Shown one piece after another: positions 17,821 through 26,905 of a stretch of 64,000 nt of DNA. Numbering within the stretch: position 1 is the stretch's first letter; each line of letters opens with the position of its first letter. Below the pieces are notes generated by a model that saw only the letters and a list, made by a program, of their open reading frames with translations, searched no databases and was not told the origin of the DNA. The stretch is taken from contig JACKAK010000006.1 of NCBI GenBank assembly GCA_020635115.1, forward strand, positions 186,001 through 250,000, in the 5' to 3' direction. The translations under genes and the position numbers were made by a program. The DNA comes from Halobacteriovoraceae bacterium. Its GTDB lineage: Bacteria > Bdellovibrionota > Bacteriovoracia > Bacteriovoracales > Bacteriovoracaceae.

Positions 17821-18563
17821 GCAATTTCTCCAATATTTAATTGGTGCCTAAATAGTCCAAAATTAGCTAGTAGCTCATCAATTGTTACTTCTCCAAAAGA
17901 ATGGACCCAATGTCCATCTTCTTTTGAGTCTTTTAAATCAACTTCTCCTAAACAGTTCGTCCCATGGAGTAATTGTCGTAGAGAGAGACCTTTATTTTGT
18001 GAATCTAAGTCATATTGCTTTATGGCCATATTCATAAAATTGGCACTTACTAAAAAATTGTCATGTATATAATTTTTTGAAAATGATTCAAGTCTTGCTA
18101 CAGAGTTAGCGACTGTTCCAAATATATAATCACGTGAAACATTAAATGTATCGTGATTTATTTCAATTTTTCCTATACAACAATGTGCTGTGTGAAGACC
18201 CATTCCAAAAAGAAGTGGAGCAGTACTCAATTTTTTACTAACATCTGTGTTATATTTTTCTAAAGAGATGTTTAGAAATTGATAGATATCAAGTGCAATT
18301 TTCAAGCAAGTTATTGCATGTTGTTCATCCCAAAAGACACAAAGACATCCATCACCTGTATCATTAAATGCAAATTTAGAGGGTTCGGCCAGATTTGATA
18401 ATGCATTTAGAATTTTAGAATTTAATTCTAACATAAAAGTGACATGCTTTCTAAGAATATCCTTTTCAGATAGTTTTTTTACTAATCCTGTTGAATTTCT
18501 AAGATCAAAAATGAATGACGATGCTTCACCCTCAAATGACAATATTTTTTCTTCTTTATCCAA
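17817..18563 (-). CDS. Class III adenylate/guanylate cyclase-like protein
   Basis: 248 aa. Cyclase homology domain motifs: SFIFDLRNSTGL (first metal Asp, about residue 20), AFNDTGDGCLCVF (second metal Asp), FGMGLHTAHCC and the DYIFGTVANSVARLESFSK segment holding the transition-state Asn/Arg. No membrane or other sensor domain. It may make cAMP or cGMP; the specificity residues cannot be decided by eye. It is the first gene of a two-gene operon with the HD-type protein, pairing a nucleotide-forming and a (possibly inactive) nucleotide-binding or hydrolase domain. Some metal-site context deviates from canonical cyclases, so activity is likely but not certain. Confidence 0.8.
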   Translation of the reverse strand: MDKEEKILSFEGEASSFIFDLRNSTGLVKKLSEKDILRKHVTFMLELNSKILNALSNLAEPSKFAFNDTGDGCLCVFWDEQHAITCLKIALDIYQFLNISLEKYNTDVSKKLSTAPLLFGMGLHTAHCCIGKIEINHDTFNVSRDYIFGTVANSVARLESFSKNYIHDNFLVSANFMNMAIKQYDLDSQNKGLSLRQLLHGTNCLGEVDLKDSKEDGHWVHSFGEVTIDELLANFGLFRHQLNIGEIA

Positions 18564-18733
18564 AAAAACATCCTTTTTATTGTTACTCCTTTTTATTTTA
18601 TAACAATATCTGATGAATTACTTATGGGCAGGAATATTTTTGATTTGACTTTTATGGTTGGTTAAATCACTTCTATTTTTGAATTTGATTTTACGAAAAA
18701 AATTATTAAAATTATTTTTAACTGGGATATTTT

Positions 18734-19459
18734 ATGAAACTTTTTCCTTACCTTTTCTCTTTGTCTATTCTGATTTCATGCGGAGACTTTATAGATGAAC
18801 TAAATACAAATAGAAAATTCATAGATAATGATGCTACTTTTGCTAGGAGCATAGGACAATCGTTAACAAGCTCAAAATTAATAACGACTAAAGATTTATC
18901 TCTTGTAAAAAAATTTTGTAATTCCCTAGAAGCAAAGGAATATCAAATCTCAACAATTAATGGAGCAAAACACTATTATAATCTTAAAACACAGTCATGC
19001 ACAGATAGTGAACTTATAGATCAGGATAATTTTTGGGGGGAAATTGATTCGAACAATGGTACTGTACTATATAGCTCGGGAACTGCCCCAAGTGATGAAA
19101 TTTTTTCAGATATTCTTTTTAGAAGTTCTCTCATGACTAAAGAACTTTGCAATAAAATTTCAGCGGGACTAAGAAATGATCAATTTACATTAGCAGACGA
19201 TAATACGGTTTATTTTTTTATGACTGATGAAAATCCAAATGACGAATACATCCAGTTAACCGTCTCATTTGCTAGACCTAATCAATTCAATCCAAATAAA
19301 AAAGTTGTTTATAAAATTGGCGAATATACTATTAATTTAGTATCAACTTCTAAACTTGGGGTTCCTGGAATTGTGACAGAAAGAAAAGAGGCCACACAGT
19401 GTGGAGAAACAGATTCAAAATCTATAAAAGTTCAAAAGTTTATCGACTCAGACTTGTAG
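18734..19459 (+). CDS. Hypothetical lipoprotein
   Basis: 241 aa. Residues 1-15 are a lipoprotein signal with lipobox LIS-C16. The mature part has several Cys (FCNS, SCTDS, LCNK, QCGE) that could form disulfides, and no recognised domain. Single gene; its end overlaps the convergent small gene by 12 bases. Function unknown. Confidence 0.6.
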   Translation: MKLFPYLFSLSILISCGDFIDELNTNRKFIDNDATFARSIGQSLTSSKLITTKDLSLVKKFCNSLEAKEYQISTINGAKHYYNLKTQSCTDSELIDQDNFWGEIDSNNGTVLYSSGTAPSDEIFSDILFRSSLMTKELCNKISAGLRNDQFTLADDNTVYFFMTDENPNDEYIQLTVSFARPNQFNPNKKVVYKIGEYTINLVSTSKLGVPGIVTERKEATQCGETDSKSIKVQKFIDSDL

Positions 19460-19711
19460 AGTTTTTTCCAAATTAACTTCAATTCCCTCTTCTGAAATTT
19501 CAAAAGTAAATTCTCCCTCTTTTTCTTTAGCAGTTTGAACAATTTCCTTGAGATCATCTGGTGTAATTTCAGGATCGAGTTCGAAATCACCGCATACTGC
19601 ACAAATAAAATTCAATGCGAGTATATAATCCCTTTCAACTTTAAACTGATCACAAAAAAATGTAATGAGGGCCATCTGATCTTTTACGTTTTCATTTATA
19701 TAAATATTCAT
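19448..19711 (-). CDS. Small acidic hypothetical protein
   Basis: 87 aa from ATG at 19711 (MNIYINENVKDQMALITFF…); the upstream in-frame extension is AT-rich, unlikely coding. The sequence is acidic (…LDPEITPDDLKEIVQTAKEKEGEFTFEISEEG…) with two Cys in ICAVCGD. No family recognised. GGAG lies about 13 bases upstream, a little far, so the start is not fixed. It converges on the lipoprotein gene and diverges from the methyltransferase. Confidence 0.5.
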   Translation of the reverse strand: MNIYINENVKDQMALITFFCDQFKVERDYILALNFICAVCGDFELDPEITPDDLKEIVQTAKEKEGEFTFEISEEGIEVNLEKTLQV

Positions 19712-19844
19712 TCCCACTTCAATCTCCAAGATAATAACAAATTGTTTTGTTCCAAAAAAATCAAATAAAAAAACAATTTCTAAGAACTTGTGATATCTAT
19801 ATCTAAAATTAGAATTTGTGAACAAATTTTAGTGAAGGATAAAA

Positions 19845-20489
19845 ATGAAAGCAGAATTTTGGTTGAACAAATGGCAAAACAATGAAATAGGTTTTCATAA
19901 CGAAAGCGTCAACCCGGCCCTTCTAAAACATTTTAATATTCTCCATATGAATACTGGAGATAAAATATTTGTACCATTATGTGGAAAAACTCTTGATATT
20001 AAGTGGTTTATTAACAAGGGCATAGAAGTTGTAGGAGTTGAATTATCTGAAGTGGCCATTGAGCAATTATTCAAAAATCTCGATATAAAACCCACAATAA
20101 CAAATACGCAAGATTTTCAAAAATATCAGACAAATGGTCTTGAAATATGGGTAGGTGACTTTTTTAAGCTCACACAAGATCATCTTGGATTCATCAATAG
20201 TGTTTATGACCGAGCTGCTCTAGTTGCACTTCCTTTTGATATGAGGTCTAAATATGCAGCTCATCTAAGAAAAATTACTAATCATGCTCCGCAATTGCTA
20301 GTCACTCTTGAGTTTGATCAGGATAAGTCCCCTGGCCCCCCATTTTCTATAAGTGATAATGAATTAAAAGATCACTACCCCACAAAGGATTTTCACTTAG
20401 AATGTCTCGATTCAGTTCTCTCACCCAAGGGTCTTAAAGGAAAAGTAGATTGTAGTGAAAAGGTATGGTATGTTTGCCCATCATATTAA
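19845..20489 (+). CDS. tpm: Thiopurine S-methyltransferase family protein
   Basis: 214 aa. The N terminus FWLNKWQNNEIGFHNESVNPAL and the SAM-binding motif FVPLCGKTLDIKWFINKGIEVVGVELS are the TPMT signature (PLCGK-x-LDM). Bacterial members methylate thiols, selenium or tellurium compounds using S-adenosylmethionine. The chain is the usual length. GAAGGA sits 7 bases before ATG. It converges with the NrfD-like gene (10 bases apart) and appears monocistronic. Confidence 0.87.
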   Translation: MKAEFWLNKWQNNEIGFHNESVNPALLKHFNILHMNTGDKIFVPLCGKTLDIKWFINKGIEVVGVELSEVAIEQLFKNLDIKPTITNTQDFQKYQTNGLEIWVGDFFKLTQDHLGFINSVYDRAALVALPFDMRSKYAAHLRKITNHAPQLLVTLEFDQDKSPGPPFSISDNELKDHYPTKDFHLECLDSVLSPKGLKGKVDCSEKVWYVCPSY

Positions 20490-20499
20490 TGTAACAGCT

Positions 20500-21708
20500 T
20501 TATTTTTCTCTTAACTGGCCAGAGAGGATATCAAGGGCCGCTTTACACATCAAAGTAAACAGTAGTGCACCAAAGGCCCAAATTCCTAAGCAAATGAAGA
20601 ATTCATGAACAGATGGAGAGTATTCAACAATTGAACCTAGAGGAGAAGGTACAAACCCTGGAATAATTAATCCCATACCTTTTTCAATCCAAATACCAAC
20701 GAAGCCAATGATGCATGTTGGAATTAATATTTTGTCGTTATTCGAATGTTTTGAACTGAGAAAAACATAAGTTGTCCAGATTCCGAAAATAATTGCCGCC
20801 CAAATATAGGGAACAAGTAGGTAGTTTCCATGAAGTCCGGTAAATAAATATTCGGCCGAAGCAACATGTGCAGTATCGGTATAGAATTCCTTAAATACTT
20901 CACAAAAGAGTAAGAAAAGGTTTATTGGAAAGGCAACACGTGCGATATTTTTTAAGAGTTCAAAAACGCTTTCTTTAACTTTGAGATGTGGATAGTACTT
21001 ATTTACACAATAAAACACCAATATCAAAAGAGCAGGACCTCCAGCAAAAGCACTGATTAAAAATCTAGGTGCTAGAATTGCAGTGTTCCAAAAAGGACGC
21101 CCACCTAATCCACTATATAAGAAAGCGGTTACAGTATGAATACTAATGGCCCAAAAAATTGAAATAAACACAAACGGTTTGTAGTAGCTATCTTTGGGAG
21201 ATTGGTTTTGATAATGTCTATAAAGCAAATAACCTGGAATATGTAGATTTAAGATTAAATAACCGTTTAGAACAATGACATCCCATGCGAGGATAGACTG
21301 TGGAAAATTCAATCTCCCAATAAACGGAATAACGTGTAAAAATCGATCAGGTCTCCCCATATCGACTAGAATGAAAAGTAGACACATTATAATTGCAGTT
21401 ACGGCCATAATTTCCCCAAGGATAACGACTTCTTTAACTGCCTTAATTTTAAAAATGTACGCTGGAACAACTAAGAGTACCGCTGCAGCAGCAACACCAA
21501 CTAAAAATGTGAAGTTAGCAATATAAGCTCCCCAACTTACTTCATCAGTCAAGTTCGTCACAGTTAAGCCTACTGAAAATTGATGAGAGTAGAAGCCAAG
21601 TCCAATTAAGGTTAACACGAAAAGAGAGCCTAGAAGTAAGTAATAGTTTTTAGTACCACTGAAGGCCGATAAAAGCATTCTTTTCCAAAAATCTAGATAC
21701 TGTGCCAT
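20500..21708 (-). CDS. NrfD/PsrC-family quinone-interacting membrane subunit
   Basis: 402 aa with about ten transmembrane helices. Length, LTVTNLTDEVSWGAYIANFTF near residue 50, and VDMGRPDRFLH near residue 113 match the NrfD/PsrC/DsrP family, which exchanges electrons between the quinone pool and a periplasmic FeS partner. It is the last gene of a five-gene operon with the FeS protein directly upstream (16 bases), as in nrfCD pairs. It most likely anchors the module and links the octahaem and tetrahaem cytochromes to quinone. Direction of electron flow is unknown. Confidence 0.85.
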   Translation of the reverse strand: MAQYLDFWKRMLLSAFSGTKNYYLLLGSLFVLTLIGLGFYSHQFSVGLTVTNLTDEVSWGAYIANFTFLVGVAAAAVLLVVPAYIFKIKAVKEVVILGEIMAVTAIIMCLLFILVDMGRPDRFLHVIPFIGRLNFPQSILAWDVIVLNGYLILNLHIPGYLLYRHYQNQSPKDSYYKPFVFISIFWAISIHTVTAFLYSGLGGRPFWNTAILAPRFLISAFAGGPALLILVFYCVNKYYPHLKVKESVFELLKNIARVAFPINLFLLFCEVFKEFYTDTAHVASAEYLFTGLHGNYLLVPYIWAAIIFGIWTTYVFLSSKHSNNDKILIPTCIIGFVGIWIEKGMGLIIPGFVPSPLGSIVEYSPSVHEFFICLGIWAFGALLFTLMCKAALDILSGQLREK

Positions 21709-21724
21709 TTTATTCTCTTATTTT

Positions 21725-22636
21725 TTAGTCAAAGTAGTAAAAGAACTGAGGTAATGTATTTAACTCTTCTTTTAAAACAAAAACTTTTTTATGTTTAAAA
21801 ATTTGTGCAACTTCACTGTTTTCATCTAAAATGTTTCCGAACTTTCTTGCTCCAGTAGGACATGCTTCTAAACAAGCTGGGTATTGTCCATTTCTAGATC
21901 TGTGGAGACAGAAAGTACATTTTTCCATCACTCCTTTTGGTCTTATCCTATTGCTTAAATAAGATTGCTGAGGATTAATTTTAGCTCTATCAATAGTTGG
22001 TTCTTTGAAATTAAAGTGTCTAGCTTCATATGGACAAGCGGCCTGACAATATCGACATCCTATACACCAGTCATAATCAACTACTACAATCCCATCTTTT
22101 TCTGTCCAAGTTGCTTCTACAGGACAAACTTTTGTACAAGGAGCATTTTCACAGTGATTACATTGGACTGGTAAATAATACTTTCCATCCTTAGGAACTG
22201 ATTTACCCTCATAGAATAGAGATCCTTTTTCCGGATTCATACTCCCAATAGGCATCTCAAGTACACGAATATAACTTCCTATTTCTTTAGGAATGTTGTT
22301 TTCTTCCGCACATGCTGTCACACATAATCTGTTTCCATTGCATGTTGAAAGATTTAAACAGTAAGCATATTTAACACCATCAAGTGGTTGCGGATCATCT
22401 ACATTGACATCAACCCCATAGTTTTGCTTAGTTTCTTTTTTAATTCTTTCAAAAACTTTCTTTTTCTGCTCAGGAGTCATTTCCTTATAGTGGCGTTGAA
22501 AAAATTTTTCAAAAGAAAATGCTGAGGCCGTCTTTACTGGAACAATTGTTGCTGCCGAAGCACCAAGAAAAGTCTTGATAAAGGAACGTCTTTTTATTTT
22601 TTTATCTAGGGTATCCAGAATTTTTTGCTCATTCAT
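21725..22636 (-). CDS. Periplasmic 4Fe-4S ferredoxin-type subunit (NrfC/DsrO-like)
   Basis: 303 aa. Residues 16-40 carry a twin-arginine-like signal (KRRSFIKTFLGASAATIVPVKTASA), so it should be exported folded via Tat. Cys clusters: CNLSTCNGNRLCVTACAEE, CNHCENAPCTKVCPVEA, CIGCRYCQAACPYEA, and CTFCLHRSRNGQYPACLEACPTGA; together 16 Cys for four clusters as in NrfC, DsrO and PsrB. It passes electrons between cytochromes and the NrfD-like subunit. Its ATG overlaps the stop of the tetrahaem gene by one base, indicating tight coupling. Confidence 0.9.
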   Translation of the reverse strand: MNEQKILDTLDKKIKRRSFIKTFLGASAATIVPVKTASAFSFEKFFQRHYKEMTPEQKKKVFERIKKETKQNYGVDVNVDDPQPLDGVKYAYCLNLSTCNGNRLCVTACAEENNIPKEIGSYIRVLEMPIGSMNPEKGSLFYEGKSVPKDGKYYLPVQCNHCENAPCTKVCPVEATWTEKDGIVVVDYDWCIGCRYCQAACPYEARHFNFKEPTIDRAKINPQQSYLSNRIRPKGVMEKCTFCLHRSRNGQYPACLEACPTGARKFGNILDENSEVAQIFKHKKVFVLKEELNTLPQFFYYFD

Positions 22637-23124
22637 CAGTGATTTCCTCCATGAACGAAACCTTTCCTAGGATGGACAGGCCCAGGTACTGCCTGCATTT
22701 TTCGAAATTTTGGATGATGGGGCTCATGACAACTTGCACATGTGAATTTGTACTTATCTCCACTCCAACTTCCAATCGATTTTCCATGAATGCCAAGCTC
22801 CCAATCACGTTTTTTTGTACCATGACATTGAAAACATTGCTTATGTGACTCGTTGAAATTAATTTTTTCACCATTCAATAAAACCAACTGATTTCGATCA
22901 GACTTATCATGGCACTGAAAACAATTCTTTACAGAATCCATATGCTTAAACTCGAGCCTGTCATGAGGTTTTTGAAGAGGAAAATTCGCTTGAGAGTTAT
23001 TAATATTGGAATGACAGTTCATACAGGGGAAGTTTTTAATCTTCAACCCACGATCTTCCAAAGTAATCTCAGCGAAAGAAACTACGCTAAGGAAAATCAA
23101 AAAGAGAAAAGAAGCTAACTTCAT
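22636..23124 (-). CDS. Periplasmic tetrahaem cytochrome c
   Basis: 162 aa with a cleavable signal (residues 1-18). Four CxxCH haem sites: CMNCH (34-38), CFQCH (68-72), CFQCH (97-101) and CASCH (129-133), plus distal His candidates (HDRLEFKH, ESHKQ, GIHGKS). It resembles small electron carriers paired with NrfCD complexes such as NrfB or Qrc-type cytochromes. It lies third in the operon, directly coupled to the FeS gene and 10 bases after the unknown 150-aa gene. It probably carries electrons between the octahaem protein and the FeS/NrfD pair. Confidence 0.88.
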   Translation of the reverse strand: MKLASFLFLIFLSVVSFAEITLEDRGLKIKNFPCMNCHSNINNSQANFPLQKPHDRLEFKHMDSVKNCFQCHDKSDRNQLVLLNGEKINFNESHKQCFQCHGTKKRDWELGIHGKSIGSWSGDKYKFTCASCHEPHHPKFRKMQAVPGPVHPRKGFVHGGNH

Positions 23125-23133
23125 TTCAGTATC

Positions 23134-23586
23134 CTACATCTCAATTTTGGGTTCTAAGTTTAGTCCAGAGGATTCTCGAGCTATACCAGTCACTCTCTTA
23201 GTCAATTCTTCCATCAACCAATCATCATATCCCGCATCGTAAATATTATTCGGGATATCTACAGAAAAGGCCTTTATAGTACCTATGTACTTTCTGTTCC
23301 TTTCTTCAGCGACAAAAACTTCTGCGACATGAGTTTTTCCGTGCTGAACTAATGCTGCGTAAAGATTAATTGCGGTATTAGAATCGTCTATAGGACAACC
23401 TTTACCCATATTAATAAAAGGCCAGTGCAGAAGCTCAAAGATAGCAGTGATCTCTGGAGCAAACTGAGGCCTAATCCCAGTTCTTTCATCAGGGAGAATG
23501 AAACCTCGTGGCTCAGGCATACTCATTAGTGCATCTGAAATATCAGTAATCTGAATTGTCTGATTGACGAGGTTTTCTCCACTCAT
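23134..23586 (-). CDS. Conserved-looking cytosolic protein in haem operon, unknown function
   Basis: 150 aa without signal peptide, membrane helix or CxxCH. Its ATG overlaps the stop of the octahaem gene by one base, so it is translated with it. The sequence (…EITAIFELLHWPFINMGKG… / …KTHVAEVFVAEERNRKYIG…) looks like a compact alpha/beta domain. All neighbours are exported, so a cytosolic member could be a chaperone, maturation or regulatory factor. I do not recognise it. Confidence 0.6.
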   Translation of the reverse strand: MSGENLVNQTIQITDISDALMSMPEPRGFILPDERTGIRPQFAPEITAIFELLHWPFINMGKGCPIDDSNTAINLYAALVQHGKTHVAEVFVAEERNRKYIGTIKAFSVDIPNNIYDAGYDDWLMEELTKRVTGIARESSGLNLEPKIEM

Positions 23587-25016
23587 TATTTATTATACCT
23601 TTTCTTAAATTCTTCAGCTGCGTCTTTACGTCTTTTCTTTTCATCGTCACTCATTTTACCTAGGTACCATTTATGACTATCCATATTTAAAACTTCTTCT
23701 AGGGCCTTTAAAACACCTTCACCTTGTTTTTTCTTCTCAGCATTTCCTGAATGAATTGCTTTTTCTGCTAATTCTTTTAGCTCTGGAACCATTTCAACAT
23801 AGAAGTGTTTAGCAATTTCATAAGTACCGTGCCAGTGAGTATAGTCTGGTCCCATCATGGCAGCACCATGGCGTGCTCTTCGACCTTCATGATGCCATAG
23901 TTCAAACCAAATGAAGTCAATTTTATTTGTAAACTTAACAGGATTAAGAAGCGGCTTAACTGCATCCATTAGCTTAAGACCTGGTTTTGCAAATTTCTCG
24001 TTATAAAATTCAATTAAAGAATCGTACTGTACATAGAAATTATCTACATAACTTGAATTGTGACAGCTAGTACAAACACTTTTCATATTTGTTCTTCTTG
24101 TCTTCCAATCAACATTTTGACCTGGCAATCCAAGTTTTTTATCAGATTCTTCAGGTCTTATAGAAGTTACAGGTCTATTATTCCATGAAATTCTTAGACC
24201 TACGTCATGAGTGACAGGAAGATCTTTAGTTGCAGACATGTGACAAGTGGCACACGTTGGAGCTGCATTATAATCTTCTCCAGGTATCCACTTAGAATTA
24301 TCCATATTCATTTTGTGCTTATTAGCTCTAAAGGCAATTCCATGTTTTGATTCATTATAAATTTCAAGTTGTGGGTGATCTGGTCCCATGTGACATTTTC
24401 CACAGTTTTCTGGATTACGTGCTTGTTCAACAGAAAATTTGTGTCTTGAGTGACAGGCAGAACAGGCACCACGAGAGCCGTCTGGATTCAAACGTCCAAT
24501 ACCAGTATTAGGCCATGTTGCTGGATCAAGTTTTCCATCCTTAAGTACTTTAACCTCTGATCCATGACATTGCCAACAGCCATTGACTGCAGCAGCACTG
24601 TTTCCATGAGGAAACCCTGGAGTGATCATTGATCTATCACCCTCAACAACTTCAGCAAGAACGTTATCTAAAGATCCTAAAATTTTTCCACCTTGAGCGT
24701 GGTGGGACTCATCAAACTCTTTAACTTCCTGAGCATGACATTTAGAACAATCTTTAGGTGAAACAATTGTAGCAATTCTTTCACCATGGTGTAAAAACTG
24801 ATCCTTATCAGTTGCTTCAGCTTGGTGACACTCAAAACAACCAACATTACCTCTGTAGTGCTTTGAAGATCCCCACATTTCATAAACTGCTGGAGTCGTT
24901 TTTTGGTGGCAACTAGCACAAGCTTGAGACTTCTTTGACAGTGTATCGAGCTTTCCCGTTGCCATCAAAGAAGGACAAATAAAAAGTGCTAACAAAACTA
25001 ACAATTCTTTAGACAT
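23586..25016 (-). CDS. Octahaem cytochrome c, hydroxylamine oxidoreductase (HAO)-like
   Basis: 476 aa; signal peptide 1-20. Eight CxxCH motifs start at residues 33, 60, 90, 147, 185, 205, 255 and 315, and the post-haem tail (FELWHHEGRRARHGAAMMGPDYTHWHG, split here at 371-397) has the layout of HAO. The family oxidises hydroxylamine/hydrazine or, in the epsilon-type, reduces nitrite/hydroxylamine. Tyr392 in DYTHWHG may correspond to the Tyr that crosslinks the P460 haem in oxidising enzymes; alignment is needed. Encoded first in an operon with a quinone-linked NrfCD module, which suits respiration or nitrogen-oxide detoxification. A good ribosome site (GAGGTG) precedes ATG. Confidence 0.87.
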   Translation of the reverse strand: MSKELLVLLALFICPSLMATGKLDTLSKKSQACASCHQKTTPAVYEMWGSSKHYRGNVGCFECHQAEATDKDQFLHHGERIATIVSPKDCSKCHAQEVKEFDESHHAQGGKILGSLDNVLAEVVEGDRSMITPGFPHGNSAAAVNGCWQCHGSEVKVLKDGKLDPATWPNTGIGRLNPDGSRGACSACHSRHKFSVEQARNPENCGKCHMGPDHPQLEIYNESKHGIAFRANKHKMNMDNSKWIPGEDYNAAPTCATCHMSATKDLPVTHDVGLRISWNNRPVTSIRPEESDKKLGLPGQNVDWKTRRTNMKSVCTSCHNSSYVDNFYVQYDSLIEFYNEKFAKPGLKLMDAVKPLLNPVKFTNKIDFIWFELWHHEGRRARHGAAMMGPDYTHWHGTYEIAKHFYVEMVPELKELAEKAIHSGNAEKKKQGEGVLKALEEVLNMDSHKWYLGKMSDDEKKRRKDAAEEFKKRYNK

Positions 25017-25062
25017 AATACACCTCTGTCCTCTTAATTTAGTAATCTTTTAAAAATATATG

Positions 25063-25073
25063 GTTACAGTAAC
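25063..25073. promoter_or_regulatory. Perfect palindrome GTTACaGTAAC in divergent haem-gene promoter region
   Basis: An 11-base perfect palindrome (GTTACAGTAAC) flanked by TATA-rich sequence lies in the 220-base gap between the leftward octahaem operon and the rightward cytochrome maturation operon. Its position fits an operator for one or both. It is not an FNR, NarL or Fur consensus site. Regulation is inference. Confidence 0.35.
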
Positions 25074-25236
25074 TATACACCCCTTATACATAAATGCTAT
25101 ATAAATCTAAATATTTTTTATTCGGACAATATGACAAATATCAGCAAATTTCGAATAAAAGTTTTAAACCTAGCAGCTAGACGCAATTATAAAAAAGCAA
25201 AAGGTAAAAAAATTCTAAAAAAAAAAGAGAATACGT

Positions 25237-25800
25237 ATGAAAAAAATTCCCCCACTTTTTTACATCTTAATGTTGTCTCAAGTTTTGATTTCTTGTGATC
25301 AAAAAGATTACACGGTGAATGTTTATGAAACTAAAAAAGAGACGAACTCTTTATTTCAAAATTCAATTCCTGAAGAAAATACTCAAACTCTTTCATGGAC
25401 TGCTCCCAAACATTGGGTTAAAGGAAGTGCAAACGGAATGAGAATCGCATCTTTTAATATAAACGAGAAAGATAAAAAGGCAGAAGTTACAATTATTACT
25501 TTATCAGGTATGGCCGGAGGATTGGCTCCAAACATAAATAGATGGAGAGGACAAATTGGTCTGCCAGATGTGAGTGAACAGGAAGTTAAAAACTCTATTT
25601 CCACAGTTGATGGGACTTTAACAAACTATCTTTATCAATTCATTGAGAATCCAGAAAAACAAAAAGGAATACTTGCAGCGATCGCTAAACATAATGGTAT
25701 GTCGCTTTTTATAAAAGCAATGGGAGATTTAAGTGTTATCAAAAATGAAGAACAAACCTTTAAAAACTTTCTAAAGACTATTCATGAAAATAAAAATTAA
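25237..25800 (+). CDS. Lipoprotein encoded with cytochrome c maturation genes
   Basis: 187 aa with lipobox LIS-C20. The core (SWTAPKHWVKG … LSGMAGGLAPNINRWRGQIGLP) is a conserved-looking motif I associate with lipoproteins next to ResB/CcsA genes in other phyla; the function is unknown. It overlaps the ResB gene by 17 bases and is first in a four-gene operon. It may be an assembly factor, an outer-membrane tether for apocytochromes, or an unrelated envelope protein. Confidence 0.65.
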   Translation: MKKIPPLFYILMLSQVLISCDQKDYTVNVYETKKETNSLFQNSIPEENTQTLSWTAPKHWVKGSANGMRIASFNINEKDKKAEVTIITLSGMAGGLAPNINRWRGQIGLPDVSEQEVKNSISTVDGTLTNYLYQFIENPEKQKGILAAIAKHNGMSLFIKAMGDLSVIKNEEQTFKNFLKTIHENKN

Positions 25801-26905
25801 GAAACTACTTACACAATTGTGTGATACCCGAATTTTTTTCATCTCTACTGGTTGGCTAATGGTCCTCTTGCTTGTAGGAACAATAGCACAAAAAGAAATT
25901 GGACTCCATCAGGCCCAAGTAAAATATTTTTCATCTTTGATATGGTGGTTAGGTCCACTTCCTCTTCCTGGAGGGGCCACTACAATGACAGTTATTTTTG
26001 TTGGATTATTGTCAAAGCTCACTTTTAAAACAAGCTTTAAAAAAAAGAATATTGGAATTGCAATTACTCATTTTGGTTCATTTCTACTCCTATCAGGAGG
26101 TATTTTAACTGGTATGTTTAGTTATGAAGGGAGCATGGTCATTCCTGAAGGGCAAACAAGTTCATACATTCAAGATTATCACAAACTTGAACTATCAATT
26201 ATAGATACATCCCCAAAAGAAAAAAATATTACTTATGCATTTGGTGATGGATTCTTAGAAGAAGGAAGTCTTGTCTCACACTCAAATATTCCATTTTCTT
26301 TAGAAATTCTTAAATTTTGTAAAAACTGTGAAATTTTACAACGTGAAAATCCTAGTGATGAATATAAGGGATTTGCAAAAAGATTTGAAATTCAAGATAA
26401 AAAACTCGACAAAGAAGATAGTGAAAATAGATCAGGCGCTATTTTCAAAGTTACTGGTAGTGATAACGATGGAATCTATATGGCCGTAGAAACTATGCCG
26501 GTAGAACAAACAGTGACAGCAGCAGGAAAGATATTTAATGTCGGAGTTAGACACAAAAGATACCAACTCCCTTTTTCAATTGAACTCATAGATTTTGAAA
26601 AGAAAGTCCATGCTGCGACTTCAATGGCAAAAAGTTATAAATCAATTATTAATCTCATAGATAATACATTAAAACAAAAAACCATCATTCAAATGAATGA
26701 ACCCTTAAGATATAAAGGATTTACTTTTTATCAGTCCTCATTTGTCGAGGCCCCTGGACAAGAAACAACCATCTTAGCTGTCGTTAAAAATGTAGGCCGA
26801 CTCTTCCCATATATTTCAAGTTTAGTTATCTGTTTTGGTTTGCTTGTCCATCTTCTTTTAATGACTCCTTCACTTTTTAAAGCAAAAAAGGAAAAAGAAG
26901 CATGA
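25784..26905 (+). CDS. resB: ResB/Ccs1-like cytochrome c biogenesis protein
   Basis: 373 aa. Three N-terminal hydrophobic helices, a large periplasmic domain (about residues 110-335), and a final membrane helix (YISSLVICFGLLVHLLLM) form the ResB topology. Late sequence NEPLRYKGFTFYQSSFV is typical of ResB. With CcsA it makes System II cytochrome c synthetase, which carries haem across the membrane and ligates it to CxxCH. Overlaps 4 bases with ccsA. Needed here for at least twelve haem attachments by the divergent operon. Confidence 0.87.
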   Translation: MKIKIKKLLTQLCDTRIFFISTGWLMVLLLVGTIAQKEIGLHQAQVKYFSSLIWWLGPLPLPGGATTMTVIFVGLLSKLTFKTSFKKKNIGIAITHFGSFLLLSGGILTGMFSYEGSMVIPEGQTSSYIQDYHKLELSIIDTSPKEKNITYAFGDGFLEEGSLVSHSNIPFSLEILKFCKNCEILQRENPSDEYKGFAKRFEIQDKKLDKEDSENRSGAIFKVTGSDNDGIYMAVETMPVEQTVTAAGKIFNVGVRHKRYQLPFSIELIDFEKKVHAATSMAKSYKSIINLIDNTLKQKTIIQMNEPLRYKGFTFYQSSFVEAPGQETTILAVVKNVGRLFPYISSLVICFGLLVHLLLMTPSLFKAKKEKEA

